From Okeania sp. SIO2C9 (GTDB lineage Bacteria; Cyanobacteriota; Cyanobacteriia; Cyanobacteriales; Microcoleaceae), in contig NZ_JAAHGO010000030.1 in NCBI RefSeq assembly GCF_010672455.1, positions 1-64,000 on the forward strand: DNA of 64,000 bases, read 5' to 3'. The notes beneath the pieces are model-generated. The model ran no database searches and had not been told where the DNA came from. It was given only the letters and a program-made list of their open reading frames with translations. The translations under genes were made by a program, and so were the position numbers. This document shows positions 17,844-28,264 of this stretch, piece after piece. Position 1 is the first letter of the stretch, and every line of letters begins with the position of its first letter.

Positions 17844-20086
17844 AATTTCTTTTCACTCTCCTGCTAAGAACTTTTCATTTACCGAATAATTAAGGTTTAA
17901 AGCCTCTCCTTTAAAGGATACAGGACTTACGCAAAGGCACTATTTATAGAGTCCAATAACTATTGGCCAATAGTTTTGAGCGCTATATATAGCGTATATG
18001 CGTAAGTCCTAAGGATAAAGGAGAAAAAAGAAAAAATTTTCCTTTTAGTCAATCAATTCCGTTTTCTTTTGAGAGGTAATTATTAATTATTATAGTTGTT
18101 TAACTTAAAAATGAGACGTTCTTTCGTCTGAAACTTCCTCAGAGCAAGAAAGCTTTGTCTCAATCTAAAGTTAAATGACTATAATTATTAATTATTGAAT
18201 GTATCGGATATATTGGAGCGATCACTAATTAATTTATACAGAATTTCAGTTTTTTTTGAGCGTTCAATACTGCAAGGGAATTTCCTGAAAAAGTCTTTTT
18301 GTCGGTTTTTTTTCTTTTTTTTCTATCCTAGGAATATATCCCGTGGCATATTCCTAGATAAACTTTAAATATTAATTATTTGCTCAAGACTTTCTGTGGA
18401 AAATCCCTAAATTCCTTCTTCCTTCTTCCTTGTTCCTTCTTCCTTCTGCTATATGATTTCTTGGAGCGATCGCTAATTAATCTATACAGTATTTCAGTAT
18501 TTCAGTTTTTTTTTGAGCGTTCAATACTGCAAGCTAGTTGGCGAAAAAAGTCTTTTTGTCGTTTTTTTTTCTTTTTTTTCCTCCTAGGAATATATCCCGT
18601 GGCATATTCCTAGATAAACTTTAAATATTAATTATTTGCTCAAGACTTTCTGTAGAAAATCCCTAAATTCCTTCTTCATTTTTCCTTGTTCATTTTTCCT
18701 TCTGCTATATGATGTCTTGGAGCGATCGCTAATTAATTTATACAGAATTTCAGCTTTTTTTGGGTTTTCAATACTGCAAGCGAGTTTGCTAAAAAAGTCT
18801 TTTTGTCGGAGTACGATCGCTAATTATCTGGATGCTATATATAGCAGTCGAAGGAAAAGTTAAGACATATCAAAAGCTTAAAACTCAGACAAAGCAAAGT
18901 CCTTCCTTCGCAAAGGCACTATTTATAGAGTCCAGTAACTATTGGCCAATAGTTTTGAGCGCTATATATAGCGTAGATGCGTAAGTCCTAAGGATAAAGG
19001 AGAAAAAAGCGGTCGTTTGCGGAGCATTCCGTAGGATGGGATGGCGAGGTCTCCTCGCCATATCCAATCGACTCCTGTGAAGAAAAAATTTTCCTTTTAG
19101 TCAATCAATTCCGTTTTCTTTTGAGAGGTAATTATTAATTATTATAGTTGTTGAACTTAAAAATGAGACGTTCTTTCGTCTGAAACTTCCTCAGAGCAAG
19201 AAAGCTTTGTCTCAATCTAAAGTTAAATGACTATAATTATTAATTATTGAATGTATCGAATGTATTGGAGTGATCGCTAATTAATTTATACAGAATTTCA
19301 GTTTTTTTTGAGCGTTCAATACTGCAAGGGAATTTCCTGAAAAAGTCTTTTTGTCGGTTTTTTTTCTTTTTTTTCTATCCTAGGAGGACATCCCGTGGCA
19401 TATTCCTAGATAAACTTTAAATATTAATTATTTGCTCAAGACTTTCTGTGGAAAATCCCTAAATTCCTTCTTCCTTCTTCCTTGTTCCTTCTTCCTTCTG
19501 CTATATGATTTCTTGGAGCGATCGCTAATTAATTTATACAGTATTTCAGTATTTCAGTTTTTTTTTGAGCGTTCAATACTGCAAGGGAATTTCGTGAAAA
19601 AGTCTTTTTGTCAGTTTTTTTTCTTTTTTTTCTATCCTAGGAGGACATCCCGTGGCATATTCCTAGATAAACTTTAAATATTAATTATTTGCTCAAGACT
19701 TTCTGTGGAAAATCCCTAAATTCCTTCTTCCTTATTCCTTGTTCCTTCTTCCTTCTGCTATATGATTTCTTGGAGCGATTGCTAATTAATTTATACTCAG
19801 AATTTCAGTTTTTTTTTGAGCGTTCAATACTGCAAGCTAGTTGGCGAAAAAAGTCTTTTTGTCGTTTTTTTTTCTTTTTTTTCCTCCTAGGAATATATCC
19901 CGTGGCATATTCCTAGATCAGCTTTAAATATTAATTATTTGCTCAAGACTTTCTGTGGAAAATCCCTAAATTCCTTCTTCCTTTTTCCTTCTTCCTTCTT
20001 CCTTCTTTCTTCTTTCTTCTTTCTTCTACTATAAAGATTTGGGAAAAGGTGTAGATTAATTCCCAAATCTATAAAGCTGTTAATTT
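17844..20086. repeat. 2.2-kb satellite region between the two binding-protein genes
   Basis: Six copies of a ~250-256-bp unit start (at TTGGAGCGATC) near 18212, 18461, 18717, 19264, 19513 and 19770. Each has CAGTTTTTTTTGAGCGTTC, AATACTGCAAG, AAAGTCTTTTTGTCG, a poly-T tract, the hairpin CTAGGAATAT-ATCCCGTGGC-ATATTCCTAG, then TTGCTCAAGACTTTCTG and CTTCC runs. A larger block (89-bp MITE + AATTTTCCTTTTAGTC + units) is present twice, 17922-18800 and 18909-20030. The second copy carries an extra ~72-bp palindromic insert at 19010-19082. ORFs of 75-81 codons here are repeat artefacts. Confidence 0.85.
17922..18010. mobile_element. 89-bp MITE, second copy
   Basis: Perfect 12-base inverted ends AGGACTTACGCA and TGCGTAAGTCCT. 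The interior has the palindromes CTATTGGCCAATAG and GCGCTATATATAGCG. AGGATA occurs on both sides, one base out from the ends. The copy at 18909-18989 is its duplicate within the larger block. Confidence 0.8.
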
Positions 20087-21124
20087 TTAACGGAATGGCG
20101 GAGAATAAAGTAACCCACCATTTGTCCATAAATTATTTTGACCGCGAGGTAACTTAAATTGAGATTGTGTTCCTAAGTTACGGTCATAAACTTCACCATA
20201 GTTGCCTACTTGCTTAATTACTCTATAAGCAAAATCATTACTCAAACCCAAACCTTCGCCCAGGTCTCCCTCTACTCCTAAAAAGCGTTTGATTGTAGGG
20301 TCCTCAGAATTTTGCTTTAGGTCATCTACATTTGCTTGGGTAATACCTAACTCTTCTGCTTCAATTAAAGCGTAAGTTACCCACTTAACCACGTCAAACC
20401 AAGCTGAATCATTATTTTTCGTCACAGGACCTAAAGGTTCCTTGGACATAGTAACAGCTAGGATAGTATGAGTATCTGGATTAGGTAAAGTACTACGACG
20501 ACCCAATAACTGAGATTTATCGGAAGTCATCCCATCACAACGTCCTTCTGCATAAGCAGCATAAGCTGGGTCTGCTTGTTGAAATGTTAATGTCTCAGCT
20601 TCGATGTTTCGTTTACGGAGATTATCTGTTAAGTTTAGTTCTGTTGTTGTACCTGCTTCAACACAAATTGATTTGCCTTGCAAACCCTCTAAAGATGTAA
20701 TCCCACTATCAGCACGGACCATCATCCCTTGACCATCATAAAATGTTGTGGGGGCAAACTCTAGACCTACGGTGGTATCCCGACTTACTGTCCAAGTAGT
20801 GTTTCGAGAAAGCATATCTACTTCTCCACCATTAAGAGCTGTGAAACGCTCAGTTGAATCTAGGTTACGATATTCTACAGCATTTGGATCATTAAATAAA
20901 GCTGCTGCTACTGCCTTGCAGATATCCACATCTATTCCCGAGTAATTGCCATTTTGGTCTACAAAGCTAAATCCTGGTATAGCTCCTTCTACCCCACAGT
21001 TTAATTTACCACGCTCTTTTACTATATCCAGACGACTGGTGGCTTGTTGACTTTCTTCTTCACAGGCTGTTAATGGTAGTACCATCAACACAGTTGCTAT
21101 TAGCAGAGATAAGCACTTTTTCAT
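20087..21124 (-). CDS. aapJ: Amino acid-binding lipoprotein (AapJ-like), copy 2
   Basis: 345 residues, lipobox LTAC near residue 20. It is nearly the same as copy 1 over the central 200 residues and has the same C-terminus (NLWTNGGLLYSPPFR). Differences cluster at the N-terminus and in surface segments (RRSTLPNPDTHTILAVTM against RRQTFPNPEQHIILNTTL), which may tune the ligand. It is the most upstream gene of the transporter group. No clear ribosome site precedes the ATG, and any promoter must lie in 21125-21510. Confidence 0.9.
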   Translation of the reverse strand: MKKCLSLLIATVLMVLPLTACEEESQQATSRLDIVKERGKLNCGVEGAIPGFSFVDQNGNYSGIDVDICKAVAAALFNDPNAVEYRNLDSTERFTALNGGEVDMLSRNTTWTVSRDTTVGLEFAPTTFYDGQGMMVRADSGITSLEGLQGKSICVEAGTTTELNLTDNLRKRNIEAETLTFQQADPAYAAYAEGRCDGMTSDKSQLLGRRSTLPNPDTHTILAVTMSKEPLGPVTKNNDSAWFDVVKWVTYALIEAEELGITQANVDDLKQNSEDPTIKRFLGVEGDLGEGLGLSNDFAYRVIKQVGNYGEVYDRNLGTQSQFKLPRGQNNLWTNGGLLYSPPFR

Positions 21125-21510
21125 AGTTAATTATGATTTTTTTGATCTGGGAAAAATAACCTATTCAAAACTACCATAACGTTTAACTTGGCGATCGCTT
21201 CTGAAGGACTTCAAATAAATATTTTCGACATTTTTTTCTATAACAGGGAGCAAGGAATAGGGAATAGGGAACAGTTGAAAAAATACTTTCTGAGCTGATT
21301 TATCAAGTCAATATTAAGAGGCTAAATTCCTTACAAGACAAGGCTTTTGGGAGTTATAGTCCAATAATCCTAAATCCCTGAGAGTTAGATTAAATAAGGG
21401 TTTTAGTTAAGTTTACAAATCAGCTCTCTAGTCTAAGATTCGTCATTAGTCTATGTCCTAAGCAATTCTTTTTTAGCTATATCTATATCTATATTTATGT
21501 ACAACATTTA
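21125..21510. other. Intergenic, partial repeat only
   Basis: Holds a HIP1 site (21192), a GGGAATA run with AACAGTTGAAAAAATAC (a partial copy of the 11951 repeat) and ATATCT runs near 21477. No gene is seen. The transporter promoter would be expected here. Confidence 0.5.
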
Positions 21511-21747
21511 TTATACTGATGGTGAAGGTTCGCTGCCCAAACGTTCTTCAGCTAAATCTCTAATTAAAGACAACCGAGACTGGATATATTCGTTAATTAA
21601 ATCTGCTTCCCTGCCATTTAGGGAATTTCTAGTTTTCAACTGTTTGATTAACCACTGAACTAGGGTAGCATCATCTAGGGATATTAAGGTTGTAGCTTGG
21701 GAGTTTTCGATTAAAGACCAAACCTGACGCAACATTGTGGGAGTCAT
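21511..21747 (-). CDS. Small conserved-looking helical protein, function unknown
   Basis: 78 residues, all helical in character (MLRQVWSLIENSQ, ATLVQWLIKQLK, DLINEYIQSRLSLIRDLAEE). No signal, cysteine or membrane segment. The balanced amino acid use and lack of repeats suggest a real gene. It lies on the same strand as the transporter genes but is separated by nearly 400 bases. I do not recognise the family. Confidence 0.6.
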   Translation of the reverse strand: MTPTMLRQVWSLIENSQATTLISLDDATLVQWLIKQLKTRNSLNGREADLINEYIQSRLSLIRDLAEERLGSEPSPSV

Positions 21748-22723
21748 AGAATCTCCATATAAGTATAAATAATCATCTTTTTGGCAGATTGGTACAGGCT
21801 AGTTAGTAACCAGGACGTAGCCTAGAGCACATATATTCCCAATCTTATGCTTTCTTAACTATTATTTTATATTTAGTTAATAGTAACTGAAATTTACTAA
21901 TATCAGAAGCAGTTAAACACAATAAGTTACAATTATTACCAATATCTTTACAAACCGATGTTGTTCTTTACTTCTTTTTGATGGGACTCAAAAGGTTTCA
22001 TGGCTATTTTATCGGAACAAAAATTAAAGTTACAGCAGTTTCTTAGTTGATTAAGTACATATATTGATGGTTTTAGAGAGTAGGAAGTAGAGAAGATGGG
22101 GAGGCCGGATAGGGAACAAACAAAAAAATATTTACCAAAAAATTAAGGTATAAAGCCTCTCCATTCATGGAGAAAAAAGCGGTCTAGGGATGGCGAGGTC
22201 TCGGAGGCATATCCAATCGACTCCTGTGAAGAAAAAAATTCCTTTTAACCCAATCCTCTCCTTGAAAAGAAGAGGTAATTCTAAATTCGCGCATTCTAAA
22301 TTCGCGCATTCTTGAACTCGTCAGTTCTACTACATTAATCACCTAATCTATTGCAAGTTGATTTACATATTTTTAGCGATTTAAATTATACTTTCTTTCG
22401 TATAAAAAACAGTATTCTTATATACAAATATCTAATAGACATAGGAGTGGAAATTACACATATAGATCATTTTTTGTGTTTTTTTTCAGAAATTTTATTC
22501 CCTATTGCCTCTGTTGGTCGGCATTCCCATGGCAAGGAGACCTCGCCCCCGTCCGACCGCTTGCGTCTGTCGCACCCCGCGGGGTCTGACCACTTGTCGC
22601 GAGCCTCTTCCAGAGGAGCCAAAACTAAGGTAGTCACGGGGTCGCACCGCTGTTCCCTGTTGGCTGTTCCCTACTTCTGCAAAAAGTCTATTCTTTATTC
22701 GCAGATGTCTAATATACAAATAT
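21748..22723. other. Intergenic, repeats only
   Basis: A TTAC-family repeat lies at about 22136-22276 and includes the GGCGAGGTCTC...CATATCCAATCGACTCC word also seen at 19030 and 33825. A tandem CTAAATTCGCGCATT follows (22278-22310). At 22510-22655 there is a GC-rich patch (CCCATGGCAAGGAGACC, CACCCCGCGGGGTCTGACC) made of palindromic words. ORFs called across it on both strands look non-coding. Confidence 0.55.
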
Positions 22724-23431
22724 CTAAGAATTAATTTGTTGATAAACTTTTTGTATTCTGTCCAATTCAAGGTCTGATAGATAATCTACACACCAGTTGG
22801 CCAAACGCTGGAGCATATGAAAAGGATAAGTATGAGCGACACCAACTACAGAAATTCCTGCGAGTTTAGCTGCTTCAATTCCGGCAAAAGTATCCTCTAT
22901 TGCTAAACATTCTGAAGGCTGTAGATCCATGTCTGGATATTGTTGATTTAGAATATTTACAGCCAACAAATAAGCATCGGGTTTTGGCTTACTAGCTTTT
23001 ACATCATCTCCAGCAATAATTGTCTTAAAAAAATCAATTAAATTAGTTTTATTTAAGACTAATTCTACTTCGGATCGAAGAGCGCCACTAACTACAGCCA
23101 TTTTGAGATTAGCTTGAGCGACCTGAGAAATAAAATCTATCGTATCTGAATAAATTGGTAACTCTTCAAGACTTTCTAATTGTTGTTGATAAGCTATAGC
23201 TTTACGTTTAATTAACTGGTCTAAGTACCCCTCATTAATATATCTACCTCTTTCTGTAAGTATTCCTTCTAAACAAGCACGATCGCTTCTTCCTAAACAG
23301 AATTGGTTGTACTCCCCTGGTCTAAGTAGCAAATTTTCATCAATTAATACTTGTTCTATTAATTTTTCATGGAGAAATTCATCATTAATAATTACACCAT
23401 TAAAATCGAACAAAATAGCTTTGAGAGTCAT
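22724..23431 (-). CDS. HAD-superfamily hydrolase (phosphatase/phosphomutase-like)
   Basis: 235 residues. Motif I is DFNGVI (nucleophile D9, with N11 where most HAD phosphatases have the second Asp). A helical cap follows at 18-80, then motif II (VVSGA), motif III lysine in KASKPKPDAY and motif IV ECLAIEDTFAGIEAA. This is the beta-phosphoglucomutase-like subfamily fold. The Asp-to-Asn change at the acid/base position may lower or alter phosphatase activity, though DFNG is also seen in cyanobacterial relatives from memory. The substrate is unknown and the gene stands alone. Confidence 0.85.
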   Translation of the reverse strand: MTLKAILFDFNGVIINDEFLHEKLIEQVLIDENLLLRPGEYNQFCLGRSDRACLEGILTERGRYINEGYLDQLIKRKAIAYQQQLESLEELPIYSDTIDFISQVAQANLKMAVVSGALRSEVELVLNKTNLIDFFKTIIAGDDVKASKPKPDAYLLAVNILNQQYPDMDLQPSECLAIEDTFAGIEAAKLAGISVVGVAHTYPFHMLQRLANWCVDYLSDLELDRIQKVYQQINS

Positions 23432-23711
23432 AAATTATAGCCATTTATAATTCAACTAATTACAATGAAAAAAGTGGTCAGCACTCATGTTTTTAGTGGT
23501 ATATAGTAACAATTATATTGACTGCTCCCCGGACTCAAGTCACGGGGATTCTAAGCAGATACTACGCAACACGGATTTATCGGTGTTGCTCCGTTTCTTC
23601 GAGCGCTGACCAAAGATATACTCTTTGGGGACAATTTCCGCGGTGCCCCTACACAGTTGGCTTAAGTAGGGGCGATTTCCTACGGAATGCTCCGCAAACG
23701 CGAATCGCCCC

Positions 23712-25357
23712 TACTTAGCTTTCTGCTTACTTTTGTGATGATATTTGCAGCTCCATTACAGTCTGCATTAATTAACCAATTATTACTACTTCTATACAAA
23801 CCACGCTGTCTTGATGCAGTCGCTCATGAGGGAAACCCCCTTTGGCGGCGCTGCATCGCTTTATTCTTTTTCCTGACGGTTTCCAATCATTGGCCCGTAG
23901 GGTCGGTGCTTCCTTGCTCGGAACCTGAGTCCGAGCACCAGCACCGAGTTTCTCACCATAATTAGGTAGATTGTCACCATCTAAAAATGTAGGGGCGAAT
24001 GGCCATTCGCCCCTACAAGTATAACTTTCTTCGGTTTCTATAAATATTATTCCATATTCATCGCACAACTGAGCTATTCTTTCTTTGAGTCTCGCTGTAG
24101 GAATTGGTACAAACTCAGAATTACTTTTTTTTCCTAATTCTATTTGATTTTTCTGACCTTTATTCCAACCAAATACAATTGTACCAATAGAATTTTTGTG
24201 CGCAATGATTAATGACTATTTTGGCTGCTTTATTTATACCCAAATCGGATTTGGTGGTTACGCTTTTCTGTAATTGCAGCTAGTTTATTTGACCAAAATT
24301 CAGTCGGTTGATCTTCTTTAATAGTTGATACTTGTTTGTTGTACCAACGATTCATTGATTTTATCTGTTTCCCATCTACAACCCGCGCTTGTACCTACAT
24401 TTGATACACAGGTCAACCAATTATTTATACCATGGTCTATTCCTAATACATTTTCTTGATTTAATTGAGGTTTAACTACTACTTCTTTTGCATAGATAAA
24501 TTCTTGGGTAAAACATCTATTTATCGGTAATATTCTCAGTTCTTTGAGAGTAGAAAATGCTCTTATACTAGGCATTGGAATTAAAAAGCTATCTACTCCA
24601 AACCAGCGTTTATATAGAATCCGGTTATATAGTATATGTTCATTATTCAATCACCCCATCATATAAAATCAGGTTATACAGTAATCGCCAAATTACTTTC
24701 TCAACTAAAATATGTTAAGCATGAATACGAATTTAAAAATTTATGCATTTTCATTTCCTTTCTTACTCCTTACTCCTTACTCCTTACTCATTACTCATTA
24801 CTCCTCAGTAATACGATAACTAATTACCCGGATTCTATATTACAGGTATTCTAAGCGTGGTACTCTAAGAAGATTATCTTTAAGTTTTAATGCTTGCTTG
24901 GGGTAATTTACTGTAGCTATTCCCCCTTTTTTTCTGTAGTTAGGAATCCTTGGTCTTTCTGATATTTTTTCTTCATTATAGGCAATAATGAGACCATCCT
25001 GAAGACCTAAATGATTCAGCTATAGTTCTCAATATTTGTTGTGCTGAAGAGCGAATATAAAACTTTGTAATGATAGTTCTTTTTGTAAAGCTTTTCCAAG
25101 TCATACTTGCCCAGAGTTTTGTGAGACTTAAAAAATAATTGCCGACCATAATATATTCCCATGTTAGTTAGCTTGTGAGACTGTTCACATAAGAATGTTA
25201 AGATAGCAATTAATTCAGAATTTTGAGCAACTAAAACTTGCTGACAAGAGTACATTTGAAACGGGCGGAACGAAAACTTATTGTTGCTCATAGTAACAGA
25301 GGAAAACTTTAGTTGTCTAGTCCAAACGACTACCTTGTTTTCATCCCCTCGGTTCAA
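23712..25357 (-). pseudogene. tnpB: TnpB, multiply broken
   Basis: Family segments occur in the right order but different frames. N-terminal CEQSHKLTNMGIYYGRQLFF at about 25160; RuvC start NVLGIDHGINNWLTCVSN in 24318-24650; the C-terminal YGIIFIETEESYT near 24050; FLDGDNLPNYGEK; WKPSGKRIKR; and NADCNGAANIITKVSRKLS ending near 23715. Frameshifts, a MITE (24611-24842) and GC-rich repeat words inside the C-terminal part destroy it. It is a different TnpB subtype from the one at 5773 (no C-terminal zinc finger visible). Confidence 0.8.
24611..24842. mobile_element. MITE family 2 inside the dead tnpB
   Basis: TATATAGAATCCGGTTATAT at the left and TAACTAATTACCCGGATTCTATATTA at the right (positions 24817-24842) are inverted. 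The interior includes CCTTACT runs. It separates the N-terminal and central parts of the tnpB remnant. Confidence 0.65.
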
Positions 25358-25620
25358 ACACGGGGGCCTTCAACGTGGCTTTTCGGTCAAATAAAATACA
25401 TCGGATTAAAATCCGACTCCTCGCTTTTCATCCATCGCTTAAAAGACGATGGCTTTCATGCTCCCGTGTTATTTAGGTAAATTAAAAAGTTGCTGACCAA
25501 TGGCGCTAGAAATTTTTTGTATTTTGTATTTTTCTTAACGGCCATCAAATTTTTCCTGTCTTAATTTCCTAAATGTCAGTATAAGGTGAGTTTTTCTTGC
25601 TTGCACTATGGAGCAAAAAA

Positions 25621-26346
25621 TTAGGAAATTTTCTTTTGTAGAGCTTTTCTAGCAATTTTTGTCACATAAACGGTTACAGCAACTGTAGCTATTAGACCTA
25701 TTCCATAAAGAATCCATTCTGCTGTGGTACGCGTCCCTCCTTCTGTGCCCAAAGTTGCCAAACTGCCAGCTAGGGAACCAAGATATACATACATTACTGT
25801 TCCTGGCATCATCCCAATCCAAGAAGCGAAAAAATAGTCTCGTAAAGATACTTGAGTTACGCCAAAAGCATAGTTTAGTAGGTTAAAAGGAAAAATAGGA
25901 GATAAGCGAGTTAGTCCAACAATTTTCCATCCTTCGTCAGCTACTGCTTCATCAATGGCCTTAAAGTTTTCATTTCCTTCTATCTGTTTAGAAACCCAAC
26001 CTCGTGCTAGATAACGACCAACTAGGAAGGCACAAGTTGCACCTATAGTTGAACTGATGGAAACGTAGATGGAACCAAAAATAGGGCCAAATAATAGACC
26101 TGCACCTAGAGTAAGTAGTGAGCCTGGAAGAAAGAAAACTGTGGCCAGGATATAAATAATGATAAAAGCTATGGGACCCCAAGGGCCAATAGTTTTGATC
26201 CAATCTAGGGAATTTATCAAGAGTTGTTGAGCGTTAAATTTATGAGCAATAACTAGGAGAGTTGCAACTACAAAAACGATTAAGAGTGGTTTGAGTAGTT
26301 TGTTTGATTTTTGCTTTTTTTCTGTTTCTTGTTCTAGGTGATTCAT
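25621..26346 (-). CDS. TVP38/TMEM64-family membrane protein
   Basis: 241 residues with five to six membrane helices. The signature region of the family is present: FFLPGSLLTLGAGLLFG, the re-entrant-loop GATCAFLVGRYLAR, TRLSPIFPFNLLNYAFG and IGMMPGTVMYVYLG. TVP38/DedA-like proteins sit in the cytoplasmic membrane and are implicated in lipid or ion handling and membrane homeostasis; the precise substrate here is unknown. The N-terminus is charged (EQETEKKQKSNK). It stands alone, with intergenic stretches on both sides. Confidence 0.88.
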   Translation of the reverse strand: MNHLEQETEKKQKSNKLLKPLLIVFVVATLLVIAHKFNAQQLLINSLDWIKTIGPWGPIAFIIIYILATVFFLPGSLLTLGAGLLFGPIFGSIYVSISSTIGATCAFLVGRYLARGWVSKQIEGNENFKAIDEAVADEGWKIVGLTRLSPIFPFNLLNYAFGVTQVSLRDYFFASWIGMMPGTVMYVYLGSLAGSLATLGTEGGTRTTAEWILYGIGLIATVAVTVYVTKIARKALQKKIS

Positions 26347-26878
26347 CTATTAGTATATACGACATTTACAATAATCTTAGTATTAATGTATATGATACTC
26401 GTATATAGAGGTACAAACCTTTATTTTCATCGTAGTCTTATCAGATTTTTATCTAATTTTCATTTAACATTGATTCTGACTATGGGGTATTTTGGGATAA
26501 TTTTTTTGAGGGTTTCTGAGATATATCTAATACTCATTTTTAACTGAGCTGCTTGATCAATAGAGATGTTTGGTAAACATTTAAAATTGAATGACTCCGA
26601 GAAAGAGGATTTAATTCAAGTTTAGATGTTATGCCTACTTTTCTAACAGATATAGCAATTAGAAATCATTTGTAAAAAATCTAAGGATATATAAAAACTC
26701 TGAAACTTTTACCTCTATTCCCAGCTCCGGTGTTCTCTAAATCAAAAGATATTTTTACCCGCAACTGAAACAGGATTGCTACATTTTTCTAGTCATTCTA
26801 AAATAGTTATTTTTATCCATACCTTATTTGTTAAGTAGTGTAGGTGATATGACTAATTCGAGTCTTCAAATTAACTTG
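26347..26878. other. Intergenic, nothing recognised
   Basis: AT-rich sequence with a loose GTATATnnnAC motif repeated near 26350-26410, upstream of the TVP38 gene. Nothing else that I can support. Confidence 0.45.
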
Positions 26879-27685
26879 CTAATTAGTTGAAGTTAATGGC
26901 TCTGTAGCTACATCATTTAAACCTACTGAATTAAGCAGATTTTGCCATTCTGATTTAAGTTTGTTATCGTTCGGATTCAAACTAATTTTTTCTGCTAAGG
27001 CATCCAGTTTTTCGTGCCATATACCTGTGTCAGAATAAATTAACCAGCGGTCGCTCTCTGATGTTTGCTGTAGTTCTTGTGTCAAATTTGGGTTGGGATT
27101 AACTCTTTTAATTGAGCTTTGGACAACAGTTCCATGACCACTTCCTTCGCAGCTCAAAGAGAATGTCCAGTTATAATTTTCACCTACTTTTAATTCTGGT
27201 TGATTGTTGGGAATTTTAATACGTATAATGCCCTGACTATTTGACACTGGTAGTAGCTTTTCATAAACTATTTTTTGACTAGAATCTTTCAATATAAATT
27301 CTCCAGCTATAGCTGTATTTTCTGGCACATACATATAAATTGTTGGATGTGAGGCTAAGGTTACTAGGGTTAATTCTTGTTTTTGATTTATCTTGGGAAT
27401 TAGAGGAGTTAGAGGTTTTTGACCTTCATCTATACAATTATTTGCACCTCGCGATCCTCCACCATAAGTACCTGTTGAACCACCTTGTACTCTAGGAGTA
27501 GCAGAATTTGCTAAGGTATTTTGAGAAATACCTAGAGTAGTATTTGCTTTACCATTAGTTGAACTAAGAGAATTAGTAGATTTTGCCGATGTACTATGGG
27601 GAAAAGAAGTAGTAAACAATCCTAAAAATAATGTCAAAATCATAGTTTTGAGAGTAATAGAAAAACGTAAACTTTGTAGATACAT
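26879..27685 (-). CDS. DUF928-family secreted protein
   Basis: 268 residues. A signal peptide (LKTMILTLFLGLFTTSFP, cut near SAKS) is followed by a low-complexity Ser/Asn/Thr-rich stretch and a GSTGTYGGGSRGANNC motif. The DUF928 domain spans about 95-240: LTPLIPK, LTLVTLASHPTIYMYVPE, a beta-sandwich with the NYNWTFSLSCEG core, and WLIYSDTGIWHEKLDALA. This family is essentially cyanobacterial, often found near CHASE2 proteins, and has no established function. A CHASE2 cyclase is encoded 580 bases away on the same strand, which fits that pattern. Confidence 0.85.
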   Translation of the reverse strand: MYLQSLRFSITLKTMILTLFLGLFTTSFPHSTSAKSTNSLSSTNGKANTTLGISQNTLANSATPRVQGGSTGTYGGGSRGANNCIDEGQKPLTPLIPKINQKQELTLVTLASHPTIYMYVPENTAIAGEFILKDSSQKIVYEKLLPVSNSQGIIRIKIPNNQPELKVGENYNWTFSLSCEGSGHGTVVQSSIKRVNPNPNLTQELQQTSESDRWLIYSDTGIWHEKLDALAEKISLNPNDNKLKSEWQNLLNSVGLNDVATEPLTSTN

Positions 27686-28264
27686 ATTCTAAATTCCTTT
27701 TTTGGGTAACTGTTTTAATTACTTATTACTATTATAGGTTATCCATTTATGAATTGTGTAACTAGTTAGTGGAAGAAGGAATAAGGCAGGAAGAAGAAGG
27801 TAAGAAAGCTTGTACAATCAGCTTTTTAAGCTGATTTTAAGTGGTTATACGAATTCCCATGCATTAATGCTATACTCGCTATACTTAGGTAAAGTTCAGT
27901 TATTAAGTAATTAACACAGGCCGAATCACCTTTTTACTAATTTGAGTCAAGTTAATGTTAATTATTCTTATGTTTACTTATCTGTAAGGATGTTGCATGC
28001 AACGTCCTGTACGAGTGTTAACCATAGTTATGCGAAGCAAACGGCCGTTAGCTTGCGCATACTTCGCAGGTGCCCCTACTCCCTTACTCCCCAGCTAAAG
28101 AAAATGTAGAAAAGTTTTTGATAAATGGTATAATTAAAGATTAGTTATTTCCATCATCCTGCACTAGAGTGTGGAAAAATAGTTTAATATTTTTTGTGGT
28201 TGTAGAAAAATAGCAAAATTGATCAGGAGTCAAAGTTTCAAATTATTTGTTGTTTATGGTGAAT
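27686..28264. other. Intergenic with a palindromic word
   Basis: Contains the palindrome GTTGCATGCAAC (about 27992-28003) in the context GGATGTTGCATGCAACGTCC, a word repeated at about 53664. At about 28040 there is a GCGCATACTTCGCAGGTGCCCC word of the GC-rich dispersed kind. No gene. Confidence 0.5.

Larger units (their letters stand above)
23518..25480 (-). mobile_element. Decayed IS200/IS605-type tnpB element
   Basis: On the minus strand the right end reads AGAATCCCCGTGACTTGAG then TCCGGGGAGCAGTCAA, ending at 23518. This is the same style as the right end of the element at 5674-7012. The presumed left-end region near 25380-25480 has nested hairpins (GCCATCGTCTTTTAAGCGATGG and GGAGTCGGATTTTAATCCGA). 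It contains a broken tnpB and is interrupted by a family 2 MITE. No tnpA. Confidence 0.6.

Noticed and set aside
18380-19916. Four similar plus-strand ORFs of 75-81 codons (MLKTFCGKSLNSFF...)
   Set aside because: They arise from the 250-bp satellite units. They contain poly-T/phenylalanine runs, no ribosome site and no conservation pattern beyond the DNA repeat.
22351-22770. Overlapping ORFs on both strands (127 and 91 codons)
   Set aside because: They span a patch of GC-rich palindromic words and a MITE-like flank. Composition is not protein-like and no motif is seen.
23518-23640. GC-rich hairpin region considered as a tRNA or other structured RNA gene
   Set aside because: No cloverleaf or anticodon arm could be formed. 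It matches the right-end hairpin of an IS605-type element instead.
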